Shown in pieces: positions 35,967-46,355 of a stretch of DNA of 64,000 nt. The DNA comes from Pseudidiomarina homiensis. GTDB taxonomy: Bacteria > Pseudomonadota > Gammaproteobacteria > Enterobacterales > Alteromonadaceae. Below the pieces are notes generated by a model. The model was not told the origin of the DNA and did not search any database. It saw nothing but the letters and a program-made list of their open reading frames with translations. The stretch is taken from positions 344,481 through 408,480 of the forward strand of contig NZ_PIPX01000002.1 of the NCBI RefSeq assembly GCF_003987225.1. The letters are read 5' to 3'. The stretch's first letter is position 1. Each line of letters begins with the position of its first letter. A program made the position numbers and the translations under genes.

Positions 35967-36623
35967 CTAGGGTTCGACAATACCCTCATACGGTCGTTGA
36001 TGATTCTCTAATGCGGCGGGCAAGCGAGCAAGTGTTTTCTTCAATGCTTCAAGTGCGGCGCTACGAGCGACCACACCGAGTAATGCCCCAGCTGGATCCG
36101 CGTAACCTTGGTAGGTGATTCTAAGCTGCCCGTCAGCTAATGGAAAGAGTTGCCATTCTGCGGCGAGATTGGTGATACGGACACCATCAGTAGGTATGTC
36201 GTAGTCATTATTGGCATTTTCGACAGTTATGGTCACAGCTTTAGTAGCAGGGTCTTGGTGCCACACACTGCGAGTGACCATGTCGCGCCGTGCAACCAAG
36301 AAAAAACCAGAAAACACAGTATGGACAACATGTGTGTGCGCATCAGGTTGTGCGAGCACAGTTGCTTTTTCAGCACGTGCTAACCACGACGAGATATTCT
36401 CAACATCTTCGAGTAAATGGAGAAAGCTGCCGAGTTTTGCTGTAACCACAAGCTCGGCACGCAGCTCCAATACCTTGTCCGCACGCTCGCGGTAATCAAT
36501 AGTGTAGTGTTGATTTGCGACAGCTTGTTGCCATGTGTCGTGCTGCTGCGCATGCGCAGATACGACAAAGAAAAGCCCTAAGCAGAAACTTAGGGCATAA
36601 ATTTTAGCTAAAGCGATGTTCAT
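35967..36623 (-). CDS. Secreted START/polyketide-cyclase-like domain protein
   Basis: A 218-residue protein with a signal peptide (cleavage near SAHAQ, residue 25) followed by a START-like helix-grip domain: LELRAELVVTAKLGSFLHLLEDVENISSW, FSGFFLVARRDMVTRSVW and a long C-terminal helix (LEALKKTLARLPAAL). START domains bind lipids or other hydrophobic molecules. It lies directly upstream of the aryl polyene promoter on the same strand, so a role in handling polyene lipids in the periplasm is possible but unproven. Its ATG directly abuts the lipoprotein stop. Confidence 0.78.
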   Translation of the reverse strand: MNIALAKIYALSFCLGLFFVVSAHAQQHDTWQQAVANQHYTIDYRERADKVLELRAELVVTAKLGSFLHLLEDVENISSWLARAEKATVLAQPDAHTHVVHTVFSGFFLVARRDMVTRSVWHQDPATKAVTITVENANNDYDIPTDGVRITNLAAEWQLFPLADGQLRITYQGYADPAGALLGVVARSAALEALKKTLARLPAALENHQRPYEGIVEP

Positions 36624-37028
36624 TTAGGGCTGCAGTGCTTTGACTTGAATATTCATTTGGATGTCGTGGCGTAGATTATTGACCCAGCGGTTGTAGTTGC
36701 GGTGAATACGCTGGCCATCGCGACTTAATTCGAGGTTATCAGAGGCCATGTAGTGGATCGAAAAACCGTCAGTGGAGTAAGGAATACGAACTTTGGCAAA
36801 ATGCTGACGTACGTAAAGCTCAGCGTGTAATTCATCGTTGTTGTAGTCGCTCATCACCCACCCGCGTTGGGCGCCAGCTTCAATAATCGCCATGCGAATT
36901 TGTTCGTGACTTAGTTGGTGGTTGATGGTGGCAGCGTTAACATCCTTGATGGGCGCGCTGGTAGAGCAGCCTAAAAGAGTCAAACTAAAAACGCATACAG
37001 CAAGTATTTTGGAAAATGCAGTAGTCAT
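36624..37028 (-). CDS. Small lipoprotein of unknown function
   Basis: A 134-residue predicted lipoprotein with lipobox LLGC (Cys21). The mature part contains RMAIIEAGAQRGWVM, a mixed alpha/beta segment and a Tyr/Asn/Trp-rich stretch (IHRNYNRWVNNLRHDI). The chosen ATG lies eight bases after AAGGA; a longer reading adds six residues and has no binding site. I do not recognise a characterised family. It lies between the secreted protein and the START-domain gene with no spare bases, so the three are probably one transcript. Confidence 0.72.
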   Translation of the reverse strand: MTTAFSKILAVCVFSLTLLGCSTSAPIKDVNAATINHQLSHEQIRMAIIEAGAQRGWVMSDYNNDELHAELYVRQHFAKVRIPYSTDGFSIHYMASDNLELSRDGQRIHRNYNRWVNNLRHDIQMNIQVKALQP

Positions 37029-37046
37029 TCTAAATTCCTTTTTCAT

Positions 37047-37430
37047 TTAGCGTAACAGCAATAACTTCAGTGGTTGGTTTACGGGCACGAATTCTGTGAT
37101 CCCAGTATCACAATGATAGGCGCCAACCAGAATTTCGTCACCATGTTTGAGAAATGCTGAGGTCATCCACCATAATTCAGTTGTGGTTCGGTTAGCATCG
37201 CAAGGAAGTTCAGCGGTGCCAAGCTGCGCTGCAGTAGGTAACCGCCAAGGAGGATTACTTGCCACTTCACGATTCAGTTCGAAGACCAAGCGTTTTGCTT
37301 CATTCCAGTTGGCAGCGGTGGTGTGGATACAGCTGGAAACGTCGGGCGGCAAAGTGACCGAGCATTGCGCAAACGCATGTTCATTGGCGGCAAGAGCGAC
37401 CGCAAACAGTAGACCTAGATTCACTTGCAT
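37047..37430 (-). CDS. Small secreted protein of unknown function
   Basis: A 127-residue protein with a signal peptide (cleavage near AFAQ, residue 22). The mature part has four cysteines (QCSVTLPPDVSSC, ELPCDAN, YHCDTG) and the segment WRLPTAAQLG, which recalls the Lcl_C/DUF1566 lectin-like fold found in secreted bacterial proteins. Function unknown. AGGAG lies only three bases before the ATG, a tight spacing. It is followed by the lipoprotein and START-domain genes and preceded by the DUF423 gene on the same strand. Confidence 0.68.
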   Translation of the reverse strand: MQVNLGLLFAVALAANEHAFAQCSVTLPPDVSSCIHTTAANWNEAKRLVFELNREVASNPPWRLPTAAQLGTAELPCDANRTTTELWWMTSAFLKHGDEILVGAYHCDTGITEFVPVNQPLKLLLLR

Positions 37431-37445
37431 CGGCTCCTTGGTCGT

Positions 37446-37817
37446 TTACAACTCTTTCAGAACTGCCCAGAAAATCCAAATCCAACCGATGATAAAGCAG
37501 GCACCGCCAACCGGAGTAATCGGGCCGAACCAGCGTATGCCAGTGAGCGCCATCAAGTACAGACTGCCAGAAAACAATGCAATGCCGGCGAGCAAGATCC
37601 AGCCTCCGGTACGTAAGCCGCTGGCTTTCGGGTAGGGAATAAGTAGTGCTGCGACCATGAACAAACCTAGCGCATGATAAATGTGATATTGCACACCGGT
37701 TTGGAATACGCTGAGCATTTCGGGTGATAACCTTGCCTTAAGTGCATGTGCCCCAAATGCCCCAAGAATTACCCCAAGAGCCATATTGATCGCACCCAAC
37801 ATTGCGAATACTTTCAT
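37446..37817 (-). CDS. DUF423 family inner-membrane protein (YgdD-like)
   Basis: A 123-residue membrane protein with four hydrophobic helices and the family signatures GAFGAHALK, YHIYHALGLF, GSLYLMALTG and PIGG-like TPVGGACFI. Function is unknown across the family. The start (MKVFAMLG) was placed by family length, since the longer open frame runs into the intergenic region. It is divergent from the CoA-transferase gene across 57 bases. Confidence 0.88.
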   Translation of the reverse strand: MKVFAMLGAINMALGVILGAFGAHALKARLSPEMLSVFQTGVQYHIYHALGLFMVAALLIPYPKASGLRTGGWILLAGIALFSGSLYLMALTGIRWFGPITPVGGACFIIGWIWIFWAVLKEL

Positions 37818-37874
37818 GGTATGCCTAAGCTTTAACAGTTGAATACTGCTTACTTTATCGTAAAAGGAGTTGAA

Positions 37875-39158
37875 ATGCGTGTTGCAAACGCGGAACAAGC
37901 GCTAGAAATTTTATCGGATAACGACGTCATTTGGTGCCAATCAATGGCTGCAACGCCCTATAAACTTTTGCAGGGACTGGCCGAGGTGGCGCTGCAGCGG
38001 CGCAATATGACACTACTACAACTCCACACCGAACATAGTGAGGTATTGTCGGATCCAGCCTTGCAGGGGCATCTACGTCAACGTGCGTTCTTTGTTGGCA
38101 AATCCACCCGTGCGGCAGTTAATGAAGGGTTAGCCGACTATGTGCCGATTTTTCTGTCTGAAATACCGAAACTCTTTCGCTCGGGCGAGCAGCCGCTAGA
38201 TGCCGTGCTGATTCAGGTTTCGGCCCCCGATGCACACGGTAATTGTAGTCTTGGTATAAGTGTCGAAGCTACACGGGCAGCCTTGCAAGTAGCGAAAAAG
38301 GTTATCGCTTGGGTCAATCCAAAGATGCCGCGCACCCATGGAGACTCGTTCATTCATGTCAGTCAGATTGATCGCTATTTTGAAGAAGCAGCAGCGATGC
38401 CGATTCACGAGCGACCCGCGCAAAGTAAAATTACCACGCGCATCGGTGAACGCGTGGCTGAACTCATCAACGACGGTGATTGTTTGCAAATGGGTATTGG
38501 TGCCATTCCCGATGCGACTTTGGCATGTTTAGGTAATCATAAAGATCTTGGTATACATACCGAGATGTTCTCGGATGGTGTACTTCCGCTTGTGCAAAGT
38601 GGCGTGATTAATAATTCTCGCAAGCGCAAACACCGAGGGCGTATTGTGACCACCTTTGCAATGGGCAGCCAGCAGCTTTATGACTTTGTCGATGACAATC
38701 CACAGTGTGCGTTCTTAGATGTGGAATACACGAATGACACCTCTGTGATCCGCCAAAATAAACAAGTCATGGCGATCAACAGCGCCTTGCAAGTCGATGT
38801 TACTGGGCAGGTTTGTGCCGACTCGATTGGTACCAAGGTTTACTCTGGAGTTGGTGGGCAAATGGACTTCGTTCGTGGGGCTAGCTTATCGGAAGGTGGT
38901 CGTTCAGTGATTGCGCTGCCAGCGACAGCTTGTGGTGGTAAGGTCTCGCGTATCACGTCGTTATTGGCGCCAGGCGCTGGAGTCGTGACCACGCGTGCCC
39001 ATGTACATTTTGTGGTGACTGAATATGGCGTAGCCAATTTGCGCGCAAAAAGTCTCACTGAGCGTGCCACTGCGCTGATTCATATTGCGGCGCCACAATT
39101 TCGTGAACAACTGGCGCGTGAAGCGCAAAACGATTGGGGCTTGAAAGTACACATCTAA
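37875..39158 (+). CDS. Acetyl-CoA hydrolase/transferase family protein
   Basis: A 427-residue class-I CoA-transferase related to 4-hydroxybutyrate CoA-transferase and acetate:succinyl-CoA transferases. Visible features are an N-terminal domain with QLHTEHS, the GIGAIPDA loop, the catalytic Glu in HTEMFSDG, and the C-terminal GGQMDFVRGA and EYGVANLRAKSL blocks typical of the family. The ATG lies six bases after AAGGAG; the longer frame has no site. Exact acyl substrate cannot be told. It precedes nirS on the same strand, but a hairpin and a separate regulated promoter lie between. Confidence 0.87.
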   Translation: MRVANAEQALEILSDNDVIWCQSMAATPYKLLQGLAEVALQRRNMTLLQLHTEHSEVLSDPALQGHLRQRAFFVGKSTRAAVNEGLADYVPIFLSEIPKLFRSGEQPLDAVLIQVSAPDAHGNCSLGISVEATRAALQVAKKVIAWVNPKMPRTHGDSFIHVSQIDRYFEEAAAMPIHERPAQSKITTRIGERVAELINDGDCLQMGIGAIPDATLACLGNHKDLGIHTEMFSDGVLPLVQSGVINNSRKRKHRGRIVTTFAMGSQQLYDFVDDNPQCAFLDVEYTNDTSVIRQNKQVMAINSALQVDVTGQVCADSIGTKVYSGVGGQMDFVRGASLSEGGRSVIALPATACGGKVSRITSLLAPGAGVVTTRAHVHFVVTEYGVANLRAKSLTERATALIHIAAPQFREQLAREAQNDWGLKVHI

Positions 39159-39178
39159 AATTCTACTACTACCCATAA

Positions 39179-39209
39179 GGGGGTACCTCTCTAAGGCTCA
39201 GGTACTCCC
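39179..39209 (+). terminator. Hairpin after the CoA-transferase gene, possible terminator
   Basis: A ten-base stem with one G-U pair (GGGGGTACCT against AGGTACTCCC) and an 11-base loop, 20 bases after the stop. The tail has only scattered Ts, so termination strength is uncertain. It ends nine bases before the FNR-type site. Confidence 0.5.
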
Positions 39210-39217
39210 TCCATTCA

Positions 39218-39258
39218 TTGATATCGATCAAAAGTCATCCTTGTACTAGGCTTACAAT
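39218..39258 (+). promoter_or_regulatory. FNR/Dnr-type box and -10 element driving nirS
   Basis: TTGAT-ATCG-ATCAA at 39218-39231 is a perfect FNR/Anr/Dnr palindrome. A -10 element TACAAT lies at 39253-39258, placing the box centre (39224.5) about 41 bases before the predicted start of transcription near 39265: a class-II activator position in which the box replaces the -35 element. This predicts induction under low oxygen, or by nitric oxide if a Dnr-type regulator is used. Confidence 0.85.
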
Positions 39259-39277
39259 CAATTTCAGAAGCATCTGA

Positions 39278-41391
<2,114 letters not shown>

Positions 41392-41392
<1 letters not shown>

Positions 41393-43590
41393 TGGAAGCA
41401 CTGCAGTTCAGGCTAAGGATTGCCTGTGGTGCAGCACTGTTAGCGGTGGCAGGTTCTGCCACCGCACAACAGAATGCCACCCAGGACGAAGTGGTCGCAG
41501 ATAAAGTTATACCAGATGAAGTGATCACTGTAGTTGCCCACCGTCAGCCCCGAGAGCTCAATGAAGTGGCTGGCACCGTTAGTGTCATTAGCGCCGAAGA
41601 ACTGGCGCGTGACTTAGTCTTAAATGCGAACGATTTGGTTCGCTACGAAATGGGAGTAGAGCTTGATGACACTAGTTCTCGCTTTGGTCACAGCGGTTTT
41701 CGTATCCGTGGTATTGGTGGTAACCGCACCGCCATTGTCGTCGATCAAGTAGCTATTGCTGATCGCTTTGCCGTCGGCAGCTTTTCTGACACTGGTCGGG
41801 GCCTGCTCGATTTGGGCTTGGCGAACCGCGTCGAGATTCTGCGGGGGCCAGCGTCAACCTTATACGGCAGTGATGCACTGGGTGGCGTAGTCGCCATCGA
41901 AACCCTTAGTGCCGATGATGTACTTTACAGCGGTAAGCGCGGCACGCAGCTGCGCTTAGGCGCTGCGAGCGACGCACAGCGGGGCTATGGGCGTGTTGCG
42001 ACAGCGTTGAGTGATGGTGACCATAGCGTATTATTGGCTGGAGCTGCTCAGTACCGTGAGGAGCGCGATGCTGCCGCTGCGACGACGCTCGATCAGCAAC
42101 GCGTACGGCAAACAGGCGCCTTGCTGAAATGGCAAACCTATGCCGATGTTGGCGTTTGGCAAGTCAGTTTCGATGCCCTTCGTGAAACCCGTGACACAGC
42201 TATTTTTCATAGTTTAGGGAGTGGCCGTCAAGCGAGCACCACAGCACTTAGCGGTGATGACGAACGCTACGAGTGGCGGGCCATTTTGCGGTTACGCACT
42301 GCGCCAAACATGCTTGCCGACCGCGGTGAGTGGCGTTTGTTTGTGCAAGAGGCGCAAACTCAGCAGGACTCTTTTGAAGAACGCGGAATCTTGGCGGAAC
42401 CATTAAGTATTTATCGTGGTTTCCGTTATGACTATGACAACTATGGTCTAGCCGCAGATCTTGAAAGTGATTGGCGATGGGGGGATGTGCGACACCGCTT
42501 GGGTTATGGCTTTGAAGTTGGTCGTGCAGAAGTTTGGGACGAACGTGATGCTTGGCAATGGAATCAAACCCAGCAAACGTCCACGAAGATCCTGCTCGGT
42601 GAAACCTTTCCGTTGCGTGACTTTCCGCGTAGCAAGATCAATGAACTGGGCCTGTACCTCCATGACGAAATCAAGTTGTGGCGAAACGGCCCAAGCTTAA
42701 GTCCTGGACTGCGTTATGAACGTTACGCGCTGCGTACACAAGACGATCCATTATTTGCCGAGCGCTATCCAAATAGTGATGTTACCGACTTAACGCACGA
42801 TGCGTGGTTGCCAAAACTAGGTTTACTCTGGCCACTGAATGATCAGGCTGAATGGTTTGCGCAGTATGCACGAGGTTACCGTGCGCCGCCGTTCGCTGAC
42901 GTCAATGTCGGGTTGTATTATCCGCAGTTCCGAGTGCTTGCGATTGCAAACCCAGATCTACAACCCGAACGCGGTTACACATTTGAAACTGGAGTGCGAT
43001 GGCGTTCGGCTAAGTCCCGTGCGAGTGTGACGGCGTTTCACAACCGTTACAGTGACTTCATCGATAGTCGTGCTTCACTTGGCTTTGATCCACAGCGGGG
43101 ATTACTCATCTTTCAATCGATTAACCGCGAGAAAGTCGTCGTTGAGGGCATCGAAGCAAGTTGGGAACAAGATTGGACACCAAGATGGTCAAGCGAGCTT
43201 TGGTTGCAAGCAATCCGTAGTGAAGACAAAACCACTGGCGCTGCAGTTGCAGCGGTGAGCCCGTCGTCCATGTTAGCGGCCATACGTTATACGCCAGAAA
43301 GTTTGCGTTGGGATAGCCGTTTGGTGCTGCGCGCACAACGTGGGCAAAAGCAACTTTTCAACGCTGACGATGAGGCGCTCTTTGCTGCCCCCGGGTATGC
43401 GACGCTGGATTGGCTCGTGCAATGGTACCCAAGTGCGGACATCCGCGTTGGTGCTGGGCTATTTAACCTTACCGATAGAATCTATTGGCAGGCGGCGCAA
43501 GTAAGTAGTTACCCTGAAAATGATGCTATCTTGCCGGTATTGTCACAACCAGGACGTCATGTACGCGTGACATTTGACGTACGTTTTTAG
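41392..43590 (+). CDS. TonB-dependent outer membrane receptor coupled to nirS
   Basis: A 732-residue TonB-dependent receptor: signal peptide (cleavage near SATAQ, residue 25), a TonB-box-like EVITVVAHR, a plug domain (about 50-165, with GFRIRGIGGNR and VEILRGPASTLYGSDALGG) and a 22-strand barrel ending in Phe. It carries FRAP/NPNL-like motifs (GYRAPP, NPDLQPE) typical of heme and hemoglobin receptors, but no histidine lies between them as in HemR-type receptors. Its ATG shares one base with the nirS TAA, so the two are translationally coupled. Substrate unknown; a tetrapyrrole is an attractive guess given the neighbour. An 11-bp palindrome follows. Confidence 0.88.
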
Positions 43591-43609
43591 TAAAAACTAA
43601 AAAATTTTA

Positions 43610-43638
43610 TTGACAAGCGTGCCGTTCGCCTCTATATC
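43610..43638 (+). promoter_or_regulatory. Predicted sigma-70 promoter of maoP
   Basis: A consensus -35 TTGACA (43610-43615) and a -10 TATATC (43633-43638) are separated by 17 bases, with an A/T-rich stretch upstream. The left arm of the palindrome described separately covers the spacer and reaches the first base of the -10. Confidence 0.6.
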
Positions 43639-43661
43639 GTCAGTGTCGCAAGAGGCGAACG
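43623..43661. promoter_or_regulatory. Perfect 11-bp palindrome over the maoP promoter, maoS candidate or operator
   Basis: CGTTCGCCTCT (43623-43633) and AGAGGCGAACG (43651-43661) are perfect inverted repeats 17 bases apart. The left arm overlaps the predicted promoter spacer and the right arm lies just past the expected start of transcription. In E. coli a short site, maoS, lies just upstream of maoP and both are needed for the Ori macrodomain effect. As RNA the arms could form a terminator-like hairpin for the receptor gene, but only four Ts follow. Confidence 0.55.
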
Positions 43662-43699
43662 ATTTTCCCTGTAGTTGTTGGTCTGGAGGAAGGCACACA

Positions 43700-44065
43700 A
43701 TGGCAACGATCAACCGTGATTTCATCACTAAGAAGCCGTATAACGACTTCAAAAACTATCCTTACGGGTTTGCCCGTTCAGGCGATTTTTCTATTCGCGA
43801 AGCTGAATTGCTGAGTCAGCATGGAAGTTTGATTGCGGCGCTGATGAACGGTGAAGTCGAACCGATGTCAGCCGAAGAGCAGTCATTGTTAGCTGTCGCG
43901 CGTGGTGAAAAAGCTGCAGAGACGCCCGTTGAAAAGGCTTGGTCAAAATATCAGGTGCGTATTAACCGACCTAAGGTTGGTAGTATGTATGGTCGCAGCC
44001 GCTATACTGATGATGCTTTTGAGCTCTCAGGCGCGGATGACGATGACCTTGTTGTTGAAGACTAA
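43700..44065 (+). CDS. maoP: MaoP family protein (DUF413), Ori macrodomain organiser
   Basis: A 121-residue protein matching E. coli MaoP/YifE: NYPYGFARSGDFSIREAELLSQHG near the N-terminus, SAEEQSLLAVARGE, KAWSKYQVRINRPK, and an acidic C-terminus. MaoP organises the chromosomal Ori macrodomain through the maoS site in E. coli. The ATG follows GGAGGA by nine bases; a longer open frame upstream runs through the promoter and palindrome and is not credible. A strong hairpin terminator follows, and purD is convergent beyond it. Confidence 0.92.
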   Translation: MATINRDFITKKPYNDFKNYPYGFARSGDFSIREAELLSQHGSLIAALMNGEVEPMSAEEQSLLAVARGEKAAETPVEKAWSKYQVRINRPKVGSMYGRSRYTDDAFELSGADDDDLVVED

Positions 44066-44070
44066 CTAAA

Positions 44071-44108
44071 AAAACCGCGCTGGCCTCGATAAAAGGTAGC
44101 GCGGTTTT
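44071..44108. terminator. Bidirectional terminator between maoP and purD
   Basis: A perfect 11-base inverted repeat (AAAACCGCGCT / AGCGCGGTTTT) with a 16-base loop; its A/T-rich outer ends give a T-run on both strands. It serves the convergent maoP and purD transcripts. Confidence 0.85.
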
Positions 44109-44113
44109 CTCAC

Positions 44114-45403
44114 TTAAGCGCCTTCGCGACGAATGGCGCGGTGCGCAATATCGGTTCGATAATACACGTCATCCCAGTTAACTTTGCCGACGCCTGCATA
44201 GGCTTTTTGCTGCGCTAAGCTTACCGAGTCAGCAATTGCCGTAACACACAACACGCGCCCACCAGCGGTGACAATGTCGCCATTTTCTAAGCGTTTAGTT
44301 CCGGCGTGGAAAACTTTGGTATCACTCGTGTCGGCGTCCTGCAAGCCGCTGATCACCTTACCTTTCGCATAGCTCTCAGGGTAGCCGCCTGCTGCCATCA
44401 CTACACCGACAGTAGCACGCGGATCGAAATCAATAACTTGCTCAGCGAGCTTACCTTCACAAGCGGCCAAGCACAGCTCCACTAGATCGGATTGCAAACG
44501 CATCATGATTGGTTGAGTTTCTGGGTCACCGAAGCGGCAGTTGTACTCGAGAACCTTAGCGGTACCGTCGGGGGCAATCATCAAGCCAGCGTAGAGGAAA
44601 CCTGTGTATGGATGACCTTCAGCGGCCATTCCTTGCACGGTCGGCTCAATCACATGGTCCATCACCCAGTTATGTACGTCAGGCGTCACCACCGGTGCAG
44701 GAGAATAGGCCCCCATCCCACCAGTGTTCGGTCCTTTATCGCCGTTGTCACGTGCTTTGTGGTCCTGGCTGCTCGCAAAAGCCAATGCTGTTTTACCATC
44801 GACCATAACGATAAAGCTCGCCTCTTCGCCGACCAAGAACTCTTCGATGACGACGCGGCTGCCGGCGTCACCAAAACGGTTGCCCGCGAGCATGTCGTCA
44901 ATTGCGGCGAAGGCTTGTGCTTCAGTTTCGGCAATAATCACGCCTTTACCTGCCGCGAGGCCGTCGGCTTTGATGACGATGGGTGTCCCTTGCGTACGCA
45001 CGTAATCCTTGGCCGCCGCAACGTCAGTGAAAGTGCCATAAGCTGCGGTTGGAATGTTGTGGCGCGCCAAAAAATCCTTGCTGAAAGCTTTTGAACCTTC
45101 CAGCTGTGCGGCGCCCTGAGTCGGACCAAAGATATTCAGGCCCGCTGCGGTAAAGGTGTCGACCACACCTGCAACAAGTGGCGCTTCAGGACCAACGATG
45201 GTGAGACCCACGGCATGTTCTTGCGCAAACTGGAGTAAGCCTTGGATATCATCAGTAGCAATCGCCACATTTTCGAGTTTTAATTCAGTTGCAGTGCCGG
45301 CATTACCGGGTGCGACAAAGACAGTTTCAACCTGCGGCGATTGCGCCGCTTTCCATGCTAGCGCATGCTCACGGCCACCGCCGCCAATCACAAGTACATT
45401 CAT
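44114..45403 (-). CDS. purD: Phosphoribosylamine--glycine ligase
   Basis: PurD (GAR synthetase) joins glycine to phosphoribosylamine, the second step of purine synthesis. The 429-residue ATP-grasp enzyme has the expected N-terminus (MNVLVIGGGGREHALAWK), the GPEAPLVAG and IKADGLAAGKGV blocks, HKARDNGDKGPNTGGMGA and the metal-binding YNCRFGDPETQ. It follows the methyltransferase-like gene by 24 bases on the same strand, in what looks like a purH-methyltransferase-purD operon, and ends at the terminator shared with maoP. Confidence 0.96.
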   Translation of the reverse strand: MNVLVIGGGGREHALAWKAAQSPQVETVFVAPGNAGTATELKLENVAIATDDIQGLLQFAQEHAVGLTIVGPEAPLVAGVVDTFTAAGLNIFGPTQGAAQLEGSKAFSKDFLARHNIPTAAYGTFTDVAAAKDYVRTQGTPIVIKADGLAAGKGVIIAETEAQAFAAIDDMLAGNRFGDAGSRVVIEEFLVGEEASFIVMVDGKTALAFASSQDHKARDNGDKGPNTGGMGAYSPAPVVTPDVHNWVMDHVIEPTVQGMAAEGHPYTGFLYAGLMIAPDGTAKVLEYNCRFGDPETQPIMMRLQSDLVELCLAACEGKLAEQVIDFDPRATVGVVMAAGGYPESYAKGKVISGLQDADTSDTKVFHAGTKRLENGDIVTAGGRVLCVTAIADSVSLAQQKAYAGVGKVNWDDVYYRTDIAHRAIRREGA

Positions 45404-45427
45404 GTCGTATCGACTCTCTTGTTTTGC

Positions 45428-46276
45428 TTATGAGGAAGATTCAGGTTTCTTAAATTTCAATGTAAAGCGGTCACTTTCGCCGATCCCTTGATAGCGTTCA
45501 CGGTCTTGCTCACCTAATCCCAAGGTAGGTGGTAAGGTCCACACGCCACGTGGGTGGTCGGCGTTATCATCAGGGTTTGCGTTAATATCACTGGCTTTCA
45601 CTAACTCAAAGCCAGCAGCTTCGGCCGCGCGTACAGCTAAGCTTTGTTTCATGTAGCCGGAGCTGTCCATATGCGTATTAGGGCGGCTTTCAGGTAAACG
45701 GTGATCGACAACACCTAAAATGCCGCCCGGCTTCAAAGCCTTATAAAACGTTGCGAATGCAGCTTCGACACCGTCTTCGCCGGCGTTCATGTACCAATTA
45801 TGTAAATTACGGAAGGTCAACACGCGGTCAGCCGAACCTGCTGGGGCTATCTCGCTGTTTTCGAGCGGTGCAAACTCGGTTACCACGATAGCGCTAAAAG
45901 CAGGATCTTTAGCAACTCTCTCGTTAAAAGCCTGCCGCGAATTAACGTAATACTCACGGGTTTCTGATTGCGGAAAGTGCGCCGCATAAAGTTTGCCCTG
46001 ATCCTTGAGATACGGCGCAAGGATTTCGGTGTACCAGCCACCGCCGGGCCAAATTTCGACGACGGTCATATCGGGTTCGACTTCGAAGAAGGTCAGTGTC
46101 TCGATGGGATGGCGATGCCGATCGCGACTCAGGTTGTCAGCCGAACGTGCTGGGTTGTTATTGACCGCTTGCTCTAGGCTCATCGCACTCGTGTCCGCTG
46201 AGTCAGTGCTCTCAGAACAAGCGGCAAGCAGGCTGACGCTCGCCGCTAAGGTTATCATTGCTAAGAAGTTTTTCAT
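45428..46276 (-). CDS. Predicted lipoprotein with class-I SAM-methyltransferase fold
   Basis: A 282-residue protein with a signal peptide and lipobox (LLAAC, Cys20) followed by a methyltransferase-like Rossmann domain: motif I reads VVEIWPGGGWYTEILAPYL, with later strands VLTFRNLHNW and GGILGVVDHR. The fold is that of S-adenosylmethionine enzymes, yet the signal predicts an envelope location where this cofactor is not known to be available. Similar exported proteins occur in other proteobacteria without a known reaction. It sits between purH (79 bases upstream) and purD (24 bases downstream), splitting the usual purHD pair. Confidence 0.83.
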   Translation of the reverse strand: MKNFLAMITLAASVSLLAACSESTDSADTSAMSLEQAVNNNPARSADNLSRDRHRHPIETLTFFEVEPDMTVVEIWPGGGWYTEILAPYLKDQGKLYAAHFPQSETREYYVNSRQAFNERVAKDPAFSAIVVTEFAPLENSEIAPAGSADRVLTFRNLHNWYMNAGEDGVEAAFATFYKALKPGGILGVVDHRLPESRPNTHMDSSGYMKQSLAVRAAEAAGFELVKASDINANPDDNADHPRGVWTLPPTLGLGEQDRERYQGIGESDRFTLKFKKPESSS

Positions 46277-46355
46277 GGTTACTTCCTTATGTTGCTGCTA
46301 TCGACGGATAGGTTAGGTTTAATCCTAGACGGCGTAGCGCAGAACGGCAATGTTA

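Noticed and set aside
43623..43661. Simple rho-independent terminator of the TonB-dependent receptor gene.
   Set aside because: Not excluded, but the loop is 17 bases and only four Ts follow, and the arms overlap the maoP promoter, so a regulatory role is at least as likely.
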